64,000 nucleotides of DNA from Escallonia rubra (Eukaryota; Streptophyta; Magnoliopsida; Escalloniales; Escalloniaceae): NCBI GenBank assembly GCA_033065855.1, contig JAVXUO010003148.1, forward strand, positions 124,001-188,000, written 5' to 3'. This document shows positions 11,861 through 21,532 of this stretch, one piece after another. The translations under genes were made by a program, and so were the position numbers. Positions within the stretch are counted from its first letter, which is position 1. The number at the start of each line of letters is the position of its first letter. Below the pieces are notes generated by a model that made no database searches, had not been told where the DNA came from, and worked only from the letters and a program-made list of their open reading frames with translations.

Positions 11861-13343
11861 TAGGGGTGGCAATGGGCGGGTTGGGTCGGGTTGGGTCGAG
11901 AAAATAAGGGTCAAAAACGGGCTGGGTCAGAAATGGGTCCAACCCAAATCTGACCCAACAAGGCTTGGGTTGGCACGGGTTGGGTCAAAAATGGGTCAGA
12001 CAACAAGCCCAACCCGACCCGAACCAACCCGTTACTTTTTTTTTTGTTGCTAAATTAGGCTGCTAAGATACACTAGTAACCTCATCCAAATGAAATTCAT
12101 TGAGCAAGCAAAATAAAAGTTAACACCATTCTTTTCAAGCATAAGAAAATCCCATGAAAGCAAAATAGAAGTGAACATATCCTGTCAATTAAATGAACAC
12201 ATTCTTTTCAAGAAGAAATATAAAGAACTACAAAATCTGAATGGCCACATTTCCACACACTGCATCACAGCAAATTCCTTGCAAACACATTTCAAACATT
12301 GTTCTTCCTTCCTGCAAGCACATTTCAAACATCACATATATATACATACACACACACACACACATGAAAAAGGAACTACAAAATCTGTGAATGGCCACAC
12401 CTTCCCAAGTTTCAGTCAGATGTCATGTGAACTAGCACAGGATCAAGTGAATGGCCACACCTTCCCAAGAATGTCTGTGAATGGCTAGTTGCAACTAGCA
12501 CATGATCAAGTTATAACTGAGAATGTCTGTGAATGGCCACACCTTCCCAAGAATGACCCAAGAAACGCGATGAAGATCAGCTGAGGTTACTTCAGCACCA
12601 TGAGACTACAAACCAGCACCATATAGATGAATCAGAAACACTAAGGCATGCTACAAACCAGAACAATAAGAGCTAAGCAACTAAGCAAATGTAGGCAATC
12701 AACTTCTTCTGAAAAGGCATTCACAACCTTTGTACTATTTCCTGTGCTATTGATTTTCAACAGTTGGGCCTTTGATTAGTAAGAGCTAAGCAATGTAGGA
12801 TCTGCCCATTGAAGGAAAACAGGACCAGCAAAATGTTAGTTGTTTCACAATGTAGATGATATATTAGAATGTTAATCAAAATGTTAGCTGTTTGACAATG
12901 TAGATGATATATTAGAATGCTAACCAAACAAAAATAAGAGAAAAAGGACATTAGATAATACCAAGTATGACTTTTTGGGGCTGTTGAGAGGGCAAACAAC
13001 TTATTTTCTATTCAAACTGCATAATGAATTTAGAAAAGTTAAAGTCAGCCATCGTTATCACAGCATCAAACTGAAAGTTTCAATGATTAATAAAATGTAT
13101 AAGTTTATCAAATTATAGTAATTTTTTGAGGAAGAGGAAGAAGCGCTAGAATCTATCTAGGGAAAGGGGGAAGACTACAGAGATAAACTAAGTATGCATG
13201 GTATCAATTAATAACATTGATTAACAACAATAATTACCAAGATTGTATGACTATAATACAGCTTAGGGACATACTACCTTGTGACTCATTGGTGCATATC
13301 AAAGCTTAACGTAAGTGATATTGAGTATCATTGTGTATAGATA
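11861..13343. mobile_element. 1.48-kb insertion unique to copy A
   Basis: Copy B runs straight through this position, so the insert is clean. Flanks ATATCTAT (11853-11860) and TTATCTAT (13344-13351) resemble an 8-bp target duplication. It begins TAGGGGTGGCAATGGGCGGG, followed by G-rich GGGTTGGGTC phrases (11871-12030) and a T-run. Inside are direct repeats of GAATGGCCACACCTTCCCAA (about 12390-12560, three copies) and a two-copy repeat around GTAGATGATATATTAGAATG (12830-12930). No coding region and no matching inverted terminal repeat, so the class is unknown. Its last 24 bases are the inverted copy of the host DNA just beyond it. Confidence 0.5.
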
Positions 13344-13368
13344 TTATCTATACACAATGATACTCAAT
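13320..13368. repeat. Perfect 24-bp-arm palindrome at insertion edge
   Basis: Arms 13320-13343 and 13345-13368 are exact reverse complements with a single base between. The right arm is original flank (copy B has one near-identical arm at about 39583-39602); the left arm lies inside the A-only insertion. Confidence 0.5.
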
Positions 13369-13476
13369 TTAAAGATTTCATATTATTAACTTTATTTTTC
13401 ACACACGTACCACACACGCAACTCGTTTATGTAATACAATAAATACGTGCAGTCTGTTTAGGCGGTGTGTGAAGAA
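13369..13476 (+). promoter_or_regulatory. Probable AKR core promoter and 5' leader, copy A
   Basis: The 108 bp before the start codon are almost identical to 39602-39708 in copy B. An ACGT-core motif (ACACACGTACCA, about 13400) and a TATA-like CAATAAATA (13438-13446) are visible. In A the conserved upstream DNA beyond this point is displaced by the 1.48-kb insertion. Promoter function is inferred from position only. Confidence 0.5.
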
Positions 13477-16400
13477 ATGGCATCAGCGAAGAAGGCAGTG
13501 CCCAGAAGGAAACTGGGCTCGCAGGGCCTCGACGTCTCAGCAGTAGGGCTGGGATGCATGGGCATGTCTTGGAGCCTCGGCCACCCGAAGCCCGAGCCGG
13601 AGATGATCAAGCTCATCCACCACACCGTCGACAGCGGCGTCACCTTCCTCGACACCTCCGACGTTTACGGGCCTCACACCAACGAGATCCTCATCGGCAA
13701 GGTAGTGCTCTGCTGCTCCTTTTACCCACCTTACATGTGTTTTGAAGCTGTTTCAAGTAGCGACAACTGATGGGTATGGGAATTTGTGGGTGAACTGATG
13801 TGGGTGCAGGCTTTAAAGGGAGTGATTAGGGAGAAAGTTCAAGTTGCCACTAAATTTGGGGTGAGGGTTGAAGACGGAAAGCTGGGGGTGCAAGGAGATC
13901 CGGCGTATGCGCGGGCCTGCTGTGAGGCCAGCTTGAAGCGGCTGGAGATCGACTTCATTGATCTCTATTACGTTCATCGCATAGACACTACTGTCCCGAT
14001 TGAAGTCACGGTTCGTCCCTTCATCTCTCTCAATTTTTGGCTCTTGTTTTTTTTCTTATATTTTTTTTTATTTTTCTCCCTTTTCTTCTCATAGACCAAC
14101 GTAAAAAGAAATGAATAGGAACATGAGCCCCTTTTAGCCATTTGATCTTCGCTTTATGTAGTTAATTGTTCCTCAAGTGCCGATGTGTTGTCACTTTAGC
14201 AACATTTATGGAGCACAGGAGACTGTTCTTATGAATTCTTTTTTGACATTTCACAATATATTAAGATAAATTTTCATGCACCCAGATGATAATGAGACTT
14301 AGTGAAGCAACACCTAGATGATCATGAGAGTTGTACTTTTGCAAAATTTTTATAACAGAACTAGCTAGGGCATAAGTTACGGATTAAACACGTATCTTTG
14401 GGCAAGTCAAGTATAGAAACAATGATAAAGTTGAACTCGTAGAGGGGAGACATTGCTTGAACGGAGGGAATATATTTTGACGTCGAGTCAATTTTGCACT
14501 TGATGACATCAAATAGAAACAATGATAAATTAAAGTTGAACTCATAAAGGGGAGACATCGCTTGAACGAGAGGAATATATTTTGATGTCGATTCAAATTC
14601 GTACTTGATGACATCAAATAAAAGAAACCATCGAAAACACCATGTTTTGTAAGTGCATCGTGAAATGGGAAAAAGAAAGGCTTGACAAACTTTATTTTGA
14701 TCACATTTTTGTTACAGTTTTGACATTTGATCGATTGTTCATGAAAGAAATTACCATGTTAATAGACTAACAACAGGAGCTTTGCTCTAAAAATGTACTG
14801 CCTCCCTCTGTCTTCTATTTTTTGTCAACTACGATGATATAGTTCGAAAATCTGAACTTTAAATTGAAATTAATAATATTCGGTGAATAAACTATTTGTA
14901 ATTGACAAGTCAAAGTAAGACAAAAATCATGATTAAATCAAGGTTTAAATGTTTTGACTTATTCTAAAAGTTTGCAAAACTTAAGCTCGCAATTTATCGA
15001 TACAAAGGGAGTGCTTGCTTTTCTAATTTCGATGTGGGCAGTTGTTAGGTTCTTGCCAATGGAGCATTATTTGGATAGCTGCAACACTTATCAAGTGTGT
15101 TTGATTTGTATATATTTGTCTAGAGGGAAATGCGTGGTTGTGTTGTTCAAGTATGAAATCTTACCTGTTAAGAAGTGTACTTTCAGTGGGACATTTGGAT
15201 TCATTGCTTCTGCATATATTTTCTTATTGAAGAATAATACTAATGCTCTGCTTAGTCTTGAGGTTGACTCGCTAGCAGTGATCTATGTAAATGTGGATCC
15301 CTGGCGCACACACATATATCCACATACAGGAATCAAAAGGCAGAAATGGGGGTATCCAACATAAAGTAATGTGCCGGGGGTAATAACAAAAGGTGCAAGG
15401 TTATAATCGGTATTTTGTATGCAAGGTTATAATCGGTATTTTGCAATTTGGTAAAGGGTTTATATTTTGAATAAGAGAGAGGAGGGCTACTTCCATTGCG
15501 TACGCCCAAGTAGGCCAGAAAAGTGAACTAAGTAAAGTAACAAGGGTATGTATGTTTGGGATTTGTCAATTTCCGCATTCCCTTGTGAAATCAAATACCA
15601 TTATGATCTCTTGCTTAAGGTATGAAGTTTGAGTTATTAGTACATATATCTCCCTTCTGGCTGTTTACTTTTAGATGCATTGCATTTGAGGATGATGTTA
15701 TTTAACGTTGACTCATTCGATGATTAATGTGGTTTTGATAATATCCATGCTTAGCATTTTCTATATGTTAGCCACCAGACTCTTTGACTCAGAATCTATA
15801 TTAGATGAGCTCAGAACGAGTGTCCAGGCTGAATAAGTGTCCAAGTGTCGGATTGTCTAATTTTCATAGCACAAGACATGGGTACACGACAAATTATGAA
15901 TATATATTAGCACTTTTTAATTACAGTATTTCCCAAGGTGAAATGGATGTTATGTGATGCATATAGTTTTATTGAGCACTTGTCTCATCTTGAAGTAGTA
16001 CAAAATTTAAAGAGACACTATAAGATAGTGATCATAGTGGCATAATTCTATGAGAAGTGTTGGATGCAAATCTCATACTCACGTCCAAGTGTCGAGTATC
16101 TGATATGGGTACCTCAGATATTTTGAAGAGTCCATGTAACATAACACATAATTAATCTCTCTCTTGACCTGTTATGGTACCTAAAGATGCATTACTGTAC
16201 AATCTTCAGCTCTCAGTAGTTCAGAATTTGTTGTCCTTAGTAAGTTGCTCGGACAGAATAATGTCATGAAAATCTTAAGAATTCAGTATCAAATGCGCCA
16301 CCTTCCGGGTCTGCATTTTGTTTTTGGTTAACTTCAGCAAGTTTATTTGTACAGATTCTCAAAGTCAGTTGCATTTTATGTTTTTGTCTAGATGGGAGAA

Positions 16401-19232
16401 CTGAAGAAACTGGTTGAAGAGGGAAAAATAAAGTATATAGGTCTGTCTGAGGCTTCCCCTGATACAATCAGAAGGGCTCACGCCGTTCACCCGATAACAG
16501 CTGTACAGCTGGAGTGGTGCTTGTGGACTAGGGAATCCGAGGAGGAAGTAATTCCTACTTGCAGGTGAGGGATCTCTTGTACTCGCAATTGTAGCTGGTT
16601 TTTTGAAGGAGCAATAAGTGACAATTTTAATTCTAATACCCCTTGTGTTATTATTAATTTTTTTTTTTCAGAGCGCTTGGAATTGGAATTGTTCCGTTCA
16701 GTCCTCTAGGAAGGGGATTCTTTGCTGTAGGTCCAAAAGTGGCTGAAAGCTTGACGGAAAATGACTTACGAAGGGTTTGTGCTTCTAAAATCTCTCTGCT
16801 GATGACAAATAATGGGTCAATTAGATGTTTTATGAGCATGGAAAATAATGCATAAAGCAACTAGTTTTTCATGGTCATTAAACATCTATTTGTCCCATTT
16901 TATATTATGTTCAACTAAGCTGCCCACTGAAACACTAATGACTCAGGGTTCAATTTCATACTCCCTCCGTTCACCAAAAGCATGTTGTCCTTTGCTGTCC
17001 ACTTTGAAATAACAAGCATATATGTTTTCATTCATCAATCTAGAACCTTTTGATGCTGCTAGCTATACGAAATAGATTGCACCACACATATATAATGGGG
17101 GTGGTATTTAATTGTAGTGATGTGGCTTTTCCAATCCTGTGTGCTATGTGAGAGACCAACTATTTTACTTTTGGTGGTCTACTGAGCTCACATTTTTCTC
17201 ATATGTCAATGTATGTCCGAGCGGGAGAGAGGACGGAAAGCGAGGGCCTGTGGGTGGGTGGAGAACTCAGCACTGTATATCAGTTAGTTGGACAAAAGTC
17301 TTCTAAACATTTCAATGCATGTTTAGTAATTGTTAGGGTTAAATATATGATAATATCCTGAAAGTACTCCGAAATCTCACTTGAGGGTTCACAAAAGGGC
17401 CTATGGTTCTAAGTTCTCAATAAATAAGGATTTTCGTTCAAATTCCCTAACTTTGGAACAAATCCGTAAGGGTCAAAATCGGTACTCTTTTTACCCACTT
17501 GTGTGATTTTGAATAAATTTTTGATATCTAAATTCATCTTCTTTAGATATCTAAAAATTTCACTCATCTCTGCTAAAACTCATCCTCTTGATTAAGCCTT
17601 CCACTAAAAGGTCCGACAATTCTCCTCTCTCTCCCCCCTACCTTACTGACGCACAAATGGCCGTCGTGACACAACAAGCCACCGCCCCCTTTCGCCGATT
17701 CGACGACTCCGACTACCGGTACCGCACCAACGCCGTCGCTACCAGGAAGAGTGGCCACGATTGCTTCGCCAACCCCTCCGCCGGGGTCCACAAGAAGATC
17801 ATGAAGGAGTGGCAAATCCTTAGAGACCACCTCCCCGACACGATCTACGTGCGCGTGTACAAAAATGGCATGCCGTACAAAAATGGGCTTTTCTTCTTTG
17901 GCCTCGCTTTCCCGCCCAACTACCCGGCCCGGCACTCGCTGGTCCATTACCGCCCATTCGGGTTTCGCCTCAACCCGAATTTGTACGAAACCAGGTTCGT
18001 CTCCCTTAGCCTGCTCAACACGTGGGTCGGTAAAAAGAGCAAGAAATGGAAACCGGTCGAATCCACGGTGCTCCAAGTCCTTTGACCCAAAAATAGGGTT
18101 AGCAATTGTGGGTGTGGGTGTTCCGGGTTGTCAATGCTAAAGAAGGGGGGTTAGCAGTGGTGGGTGGGCCTTGGGCATGAGTTGATGATGGTGGTGATTG
18201 GTGATCGATCGATGGTGGTTTGGTGGTATGGTGGTGAGGCCGATCTGGTGGTGGTTTTAGGCGGACGATGTTGGCTCCGGCGGCGCCGTGGTGAGACTGA
18301 CGTTGGTGGTGATTGTCAATTGACGGCAGCAGCGACATGGTGGTGGTTCAGCAGTGGTGATGCCATTCTAGTGTCGGCCCGACATGTATTTCAGCCGGCG
18401 AATTTGGTGTCTCTGTGTATTTTAGTCGTTGGTCGGGCTTGGGTAAGGAGTGGGTGGGTGGGGTAGGGAGGGGTGGGTGCGTGGGTGAGGAGGTGGGTGG
18501 GTCTGTAAGAAGAAGAAGAATGTGAAAATTTGAAAAAAGATAAAGAGAAAAAAAAATTTACCTATCCGGACAATTTTGCCCCTAACAGTTTTTGCTAGAT
18601 TGTTAGGAATTTGAACATAAATCTTTACTTATTACAAATTTGAAATTACAGATTCTTACGTGTAAAAAATAAATTTTTGGACCTCAGATGAGACTTTGGG
18701 ATACTTTCAGAGTACTAATGTGTATTTAATCCTTATTGTTACATAAAATTTCCTAGTTTCAACGGTCAGATTTAAAATCAGTTTGAAGCCTAGGCTTCAT
18801 TAATGCATCAGTGTGAGATTGGGCAACAGCCTGATGCCTTTACTTCAGAGCTTTGGTTTTTGATGCTGAAAATTGTATTTTTTAACCTTCTAGACTCTGC
18901 CAAAATTTCAAGGCGAGAATTTGGAGCATAACAAAACTGCGTACGAGCGGGTTAAGGAAATGGCCGAGAAGAAAGGATGCACCCCATCACAGCTAGCGTT
19001 GGCATGGGTCCTTCACCAAGGAACAGACGCGGTTCCCATTCCCGGCACTACTAAGATAGAAAATTTCAACGAGAACGTTGGAGCTGTGTCCGTGAGCTTG
19101 ACCCCCCAAGAGATGGCTGAGCTCGAGAAAATTGCTTCACTGATCAAGGGTGAGAGATATTCGGAGGCTGCCATGAAACATAGCTGGAAGTATGCAAACA
19201 CTCCACCCTTGTCCTCGTGGAAAGCTTCATAA
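13477..19232 (+). CDS. Aldo-keto reductase (AKR13-type, auxin-induced PCNT115-like), copy A
   Basis: NADPH-dependent carbonyl reductase of the plant AKR family that includes perakine reductase and the PCNT115-like proteins; probably cytosolic. Five exons join in frame: 13477-13701, 13810-14010, 16392-16564, 16672-16774, 18894-19232, giving 346 residues, the usual family length. All introns are GT-AG. Motifs: [20 protein letters not shown] (12-31), catalytic tetrad Asp59, Tyr64, Lys90 and His131 (in [14 protein letters not shown] and YYVHRID), GLSEAS and AVQLEW in exon 3, SPLGRGFF in exon 4, cofactor-site motif [12 protein letters not shown] (284-295), tail [10 protein letters not shown] chose the second in-frame ATG because the protein then starts like its relatives. 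Intron 4 holds a Pack-MULE. It differs from copy B at 21 residues, 13 of them in exons 1-2. Substrate is unknown. Confidence 0.5.
17336..18732 (+). mobile_element. Pack-MULE in AKR intron 4, copy A
   Basis: Long imperfect terminal inverted repeats: left GGGTTAAATATATGATAATA, right (reverse complement) GGATTAAATACACATTAGTA, with similarity continuing inward about 140 bp (shared TGAAAGTA, AAATCTCA/AAGTCTCA and GTTCAAATTCC phrases). Flanks TAATTGTTA (17327-17335) and TTATTGTTA (18733-18741) agree at 8 of 9 bases, the target-duplication size of Mutator elements. There is no transposase; the cargo is a ubiquitin-conjugating-enzyme fragment followed by GGT-rich sequence (18160-18500). Gene-fragment cargo between MULE ends defines a Pack-MULE. 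The same element sits at the same place in copy B, so it predates the duplication. Confidence 0.5.
17657..18085 (+). pseudogene. Captured ubiquitin-conjugating enzyme (E2) fragment, copy A
   Basis: An intronless fragment of a large plant E2 (UBC23/24/38-type core). Recognisable parts are [65 protein letters not shown] and STVLQVL. In the family the active-site cysteine lies in a VCLSLL motif; here the aligned residue is serine (VSLSLL), so it could not carry ubiquitin. Reading stops directly after VLQVL, where family members continue with the C-terminal half of the fold. Compared with copy B, 42 bp encoding [14 protein letters not shown] are missing, consistent with a deletion between short TGTACAA/CGTACAA-like repeats. 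This is Pack-MULE cargo, spliced out with intron 4, and not a working E2. Confidence 0.5.
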
Positions 19233-19396
19233 ATAGGGCTGCGCTTCACGAGTCCTCCTGCAAATAATACTGCCTGGGAGTTTCTTATCAATGCTTGGTT
19301 TCTAAGCTATATCATATGTATGTACTATGCCTGGGAGTTTCTTATCCATGCTTGGTTTCTAAGCTATATATCCTGTGACTCATCCTCGGAGATTTA

Positions 19397-19402
19397 AATA
19401 AA
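19397..19402 (+). terminator. Likely poly(A) signal of AKR copy A
   Basis: AATAAA 165 nt after the stop codon, in a 3' region that also carries a direct repeat starting GCCTGGGAGTTTCTTATC at 19272 and 19329. The cleavage site is not visible. Confidence 0.5.
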
Positions 19403-19508
19403 AGCATGACCTTTGGTTTCTAGTCAGAAGCAAATGAACAGGTTAGTCTTGGTTAACTTAATTAACTTGTATCGTGGTCGTACATGCAAAATTTGGTAAG
19501 TCACATGC

Positions 19509-19512
<4 letters not shown>

Positions 19513-19539
<27 letters not shown>

Positions 19540-20062
19540 GGGAGCCGATCTACACCCACCGGTGGAGAAATAAATCTGGCCCTCCACGTGTACTCGTGAA
19601 TCGCCCAGATCCGTTTTTTTTTCTTTGTTTGAAAAAGTTGCAACCGTCACTCATTAAAGCAGTTGCAAAAATTACAAAACAGCCCCTGGAAGGAGAAAAA
19701 ACCCCAACCGCTAGTCTTTGTAGCGGTGTAGCGGTTGGGCCCCCACCAATTTTGCCCCAACCGCTACAAAGTGTAGCAATTGGAGTCATACCTAACCGCT
19801 ACACTTAGTGGCGGTTGGTATGATTACAAATTTTTTTTTCCAGCCTTGTTTCGTGAGATTGCAAATTTTTTTTTTCACCCCTGTTTCGTGAGGTCATAAA
19901 AAGACAAAGTCACTCCCCAGCCGCTACTAAGTGTGGCGGTTGGTTTGATTTTTTTTCCAGCCTTGTCATATCATCATAACTTGTCATTGTCGTATCATCA
20001 TACTTGTCATATCATCGTGGCTACACTTAGTAGCGGTTGGCATCCTTCATACGAGAATTTCA
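19513..20062. repeat. (TA)n plus palindrome-rich repeat, copy A
   Basis: A 27-bp TA run (19513-19539) is followed by a repeat opening GGGAGCCGATCTACACCCAC. It contains many inverted and direct versions of CAACCGCTAC / GTAGCGGTTG (about 19706-19820, 19918-19945, 20020-20040), so it can fold extensively. It resembles a MITE-type repeat but I could not pair its ends. A C/T-rich leader-like tract follows at 20100-20240 with no gene attached. Confidence 0.5.
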
Positions 20063-20565
20063 TGCAGAACAAAAAAAAAAAAAGGGCAAAGTGGCCTGCT
20101 CGAAATTTTCACTGACACACTCACGGGTCTTATTTTCCTCTCTCTCACGGGTCTTCTTTCTTCTCTCTCCCTCACTTTTCTCTCTTTATAATTCATTCTC
20201 CCCAACTCTTTCTTCCATCTTCTTCATAATCCAAATCTTACCTACATAATCTCCACGATAACACAAACAAAAAAAATTACATGCTAGAAGATCGGTGGAT
20301 AACCGCTAGAAGATTGTGAATTTTTTTTTAAATATATCAAGTTTAAAGCAAGTAAATATTTCGAATTTTCTTATAATTCAATGTTAATTTCAAATTGTTC
20401 TTACCAGTGAATTGTTTAAATTGTGTTATGCTTAAATTGTTCTTACCATAGTCTCAAATTCGGGTTTCTTATAAATTGAAATTAGGGATTGAACTAGTGT
20501 TTATGTTATGAAATTAGAAGTTTGCTTGAGATTCAAAATTAGGGTTTTTATTCGAAATTAGTGTT

Positions 20566-20575
<10 letters not shown>

Positions 20576-20614
<39 letters not shown>

Positions 20615-20702
20615 AAGTTATAGTTGGACCCGAGTACGACCATCATGGATTATAGGTGATGCATAATCGCCAATAATATCACACACACACACACACACAC
20701 AC

Positions 20703-20733
<31 letters not shown>
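20576..20733. repeat. Inverted GT/CA microsatellites flanking a 71-bp segment
   Basis: Order in copy A: (GT)n 20576-20609, a 71-bp unique segment 20610-20680, (CA)n to 20702, then (GT)n 20706-20733. The unique segment is the reverse complement of 46941-47011 in copy B with a single mismatch, so the two copies differ by a microinversion between inverted dinucleotide repeats. Confidence 0.5.
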
Positions 20734-21532
20734 ATATTATTGTGTTATGCTCATTTTGTGTTATGCTCATTTCTTGTTAATATGCCTCATTTTGTGTTAT
20801 GCTCATCAAAATCTCCATAAAAAAAGTTTTTTAGAAGGGTGGTAACTTTTTACTCTTCTAGCATCCTAAGAAACTGATGGTAGTTAGCATGTTGAAAAAG
20901 CTTCCTAGTCATGTTTTCTTGGGCCACTTTTCGTGCATTAGCAAATTAAGTAGGCTGTGTATTGCAAACTTTATTTACCGGCCGAGAAAGACACGTATAA
21001 AATTTAACCCGTTGAAGCGGATAAATTTGATAGAAAGGAAGGAATATAATTTGGTTGAAAGGATTCAATTTTGCACTTGATGACATTAAATCAAATAAAA
21101 GAAAGTAGGGAAAACGCCAAGTTTTGTTAAGTGCATCAGGAAATAGGGGGAAAAGGGCTTTACAAACCTTTATTTTAATAGCGTTCTAGAAAACAGTTTT
21201 GACTTTTGACCGAATATTCCTGTTATCATCTTATTAGACTAACAGCAAGAGCTTTGCTCTAAACTGTACTCCCACCCTCTGTCTTATATTTTTTGTCAAC
21301 TAAGATTATATATTCGGACATCTAATCCTTAAATTAAAGTCAATAGTTTTTATTACATTAACTATTATCATTTGACAAGTCAAATTAAGACAAAGATTAT
21401 GAGTAAATGTTTCGATGCTCGTAGCTCACAACTTAATGGAACGGAGGGAGTACTTGCTTTTCTAAATGTTGTGATCCATATAATTGTGGGACCCTTCCTT
21501 TCTTGTGTGGGGTTTTGGTTGGTGTTTCTCCA

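Noticed and set aside
11871-12030. Telomere-like GGGTTGGGTC repeats
   Set aside because: The unit is irregular and does not match the plant TTTAGGG repeat; it is part of the insertion's G-rich end.
11861-13343. Helitron
   Set aside because: It does not start with TC or end with CTRR, and the flanks are not A/T at the insertion point; the hairpin at its end is derived from host flank.
15000-15364. 136-codon frame in AKR intron 2
   Set aside because: It lies wholly inside an intron of a gene whose splicing is well supported; copy B changes its start, and no domain is recognisable.
17588-18085. Independent ubiquitin-conjugating enzyme gene
   Set aside because: Active-site cysteine replaced, C-terminus missing, internal loss in A and frame change in B, and it sits between MULE ends inside an intron.
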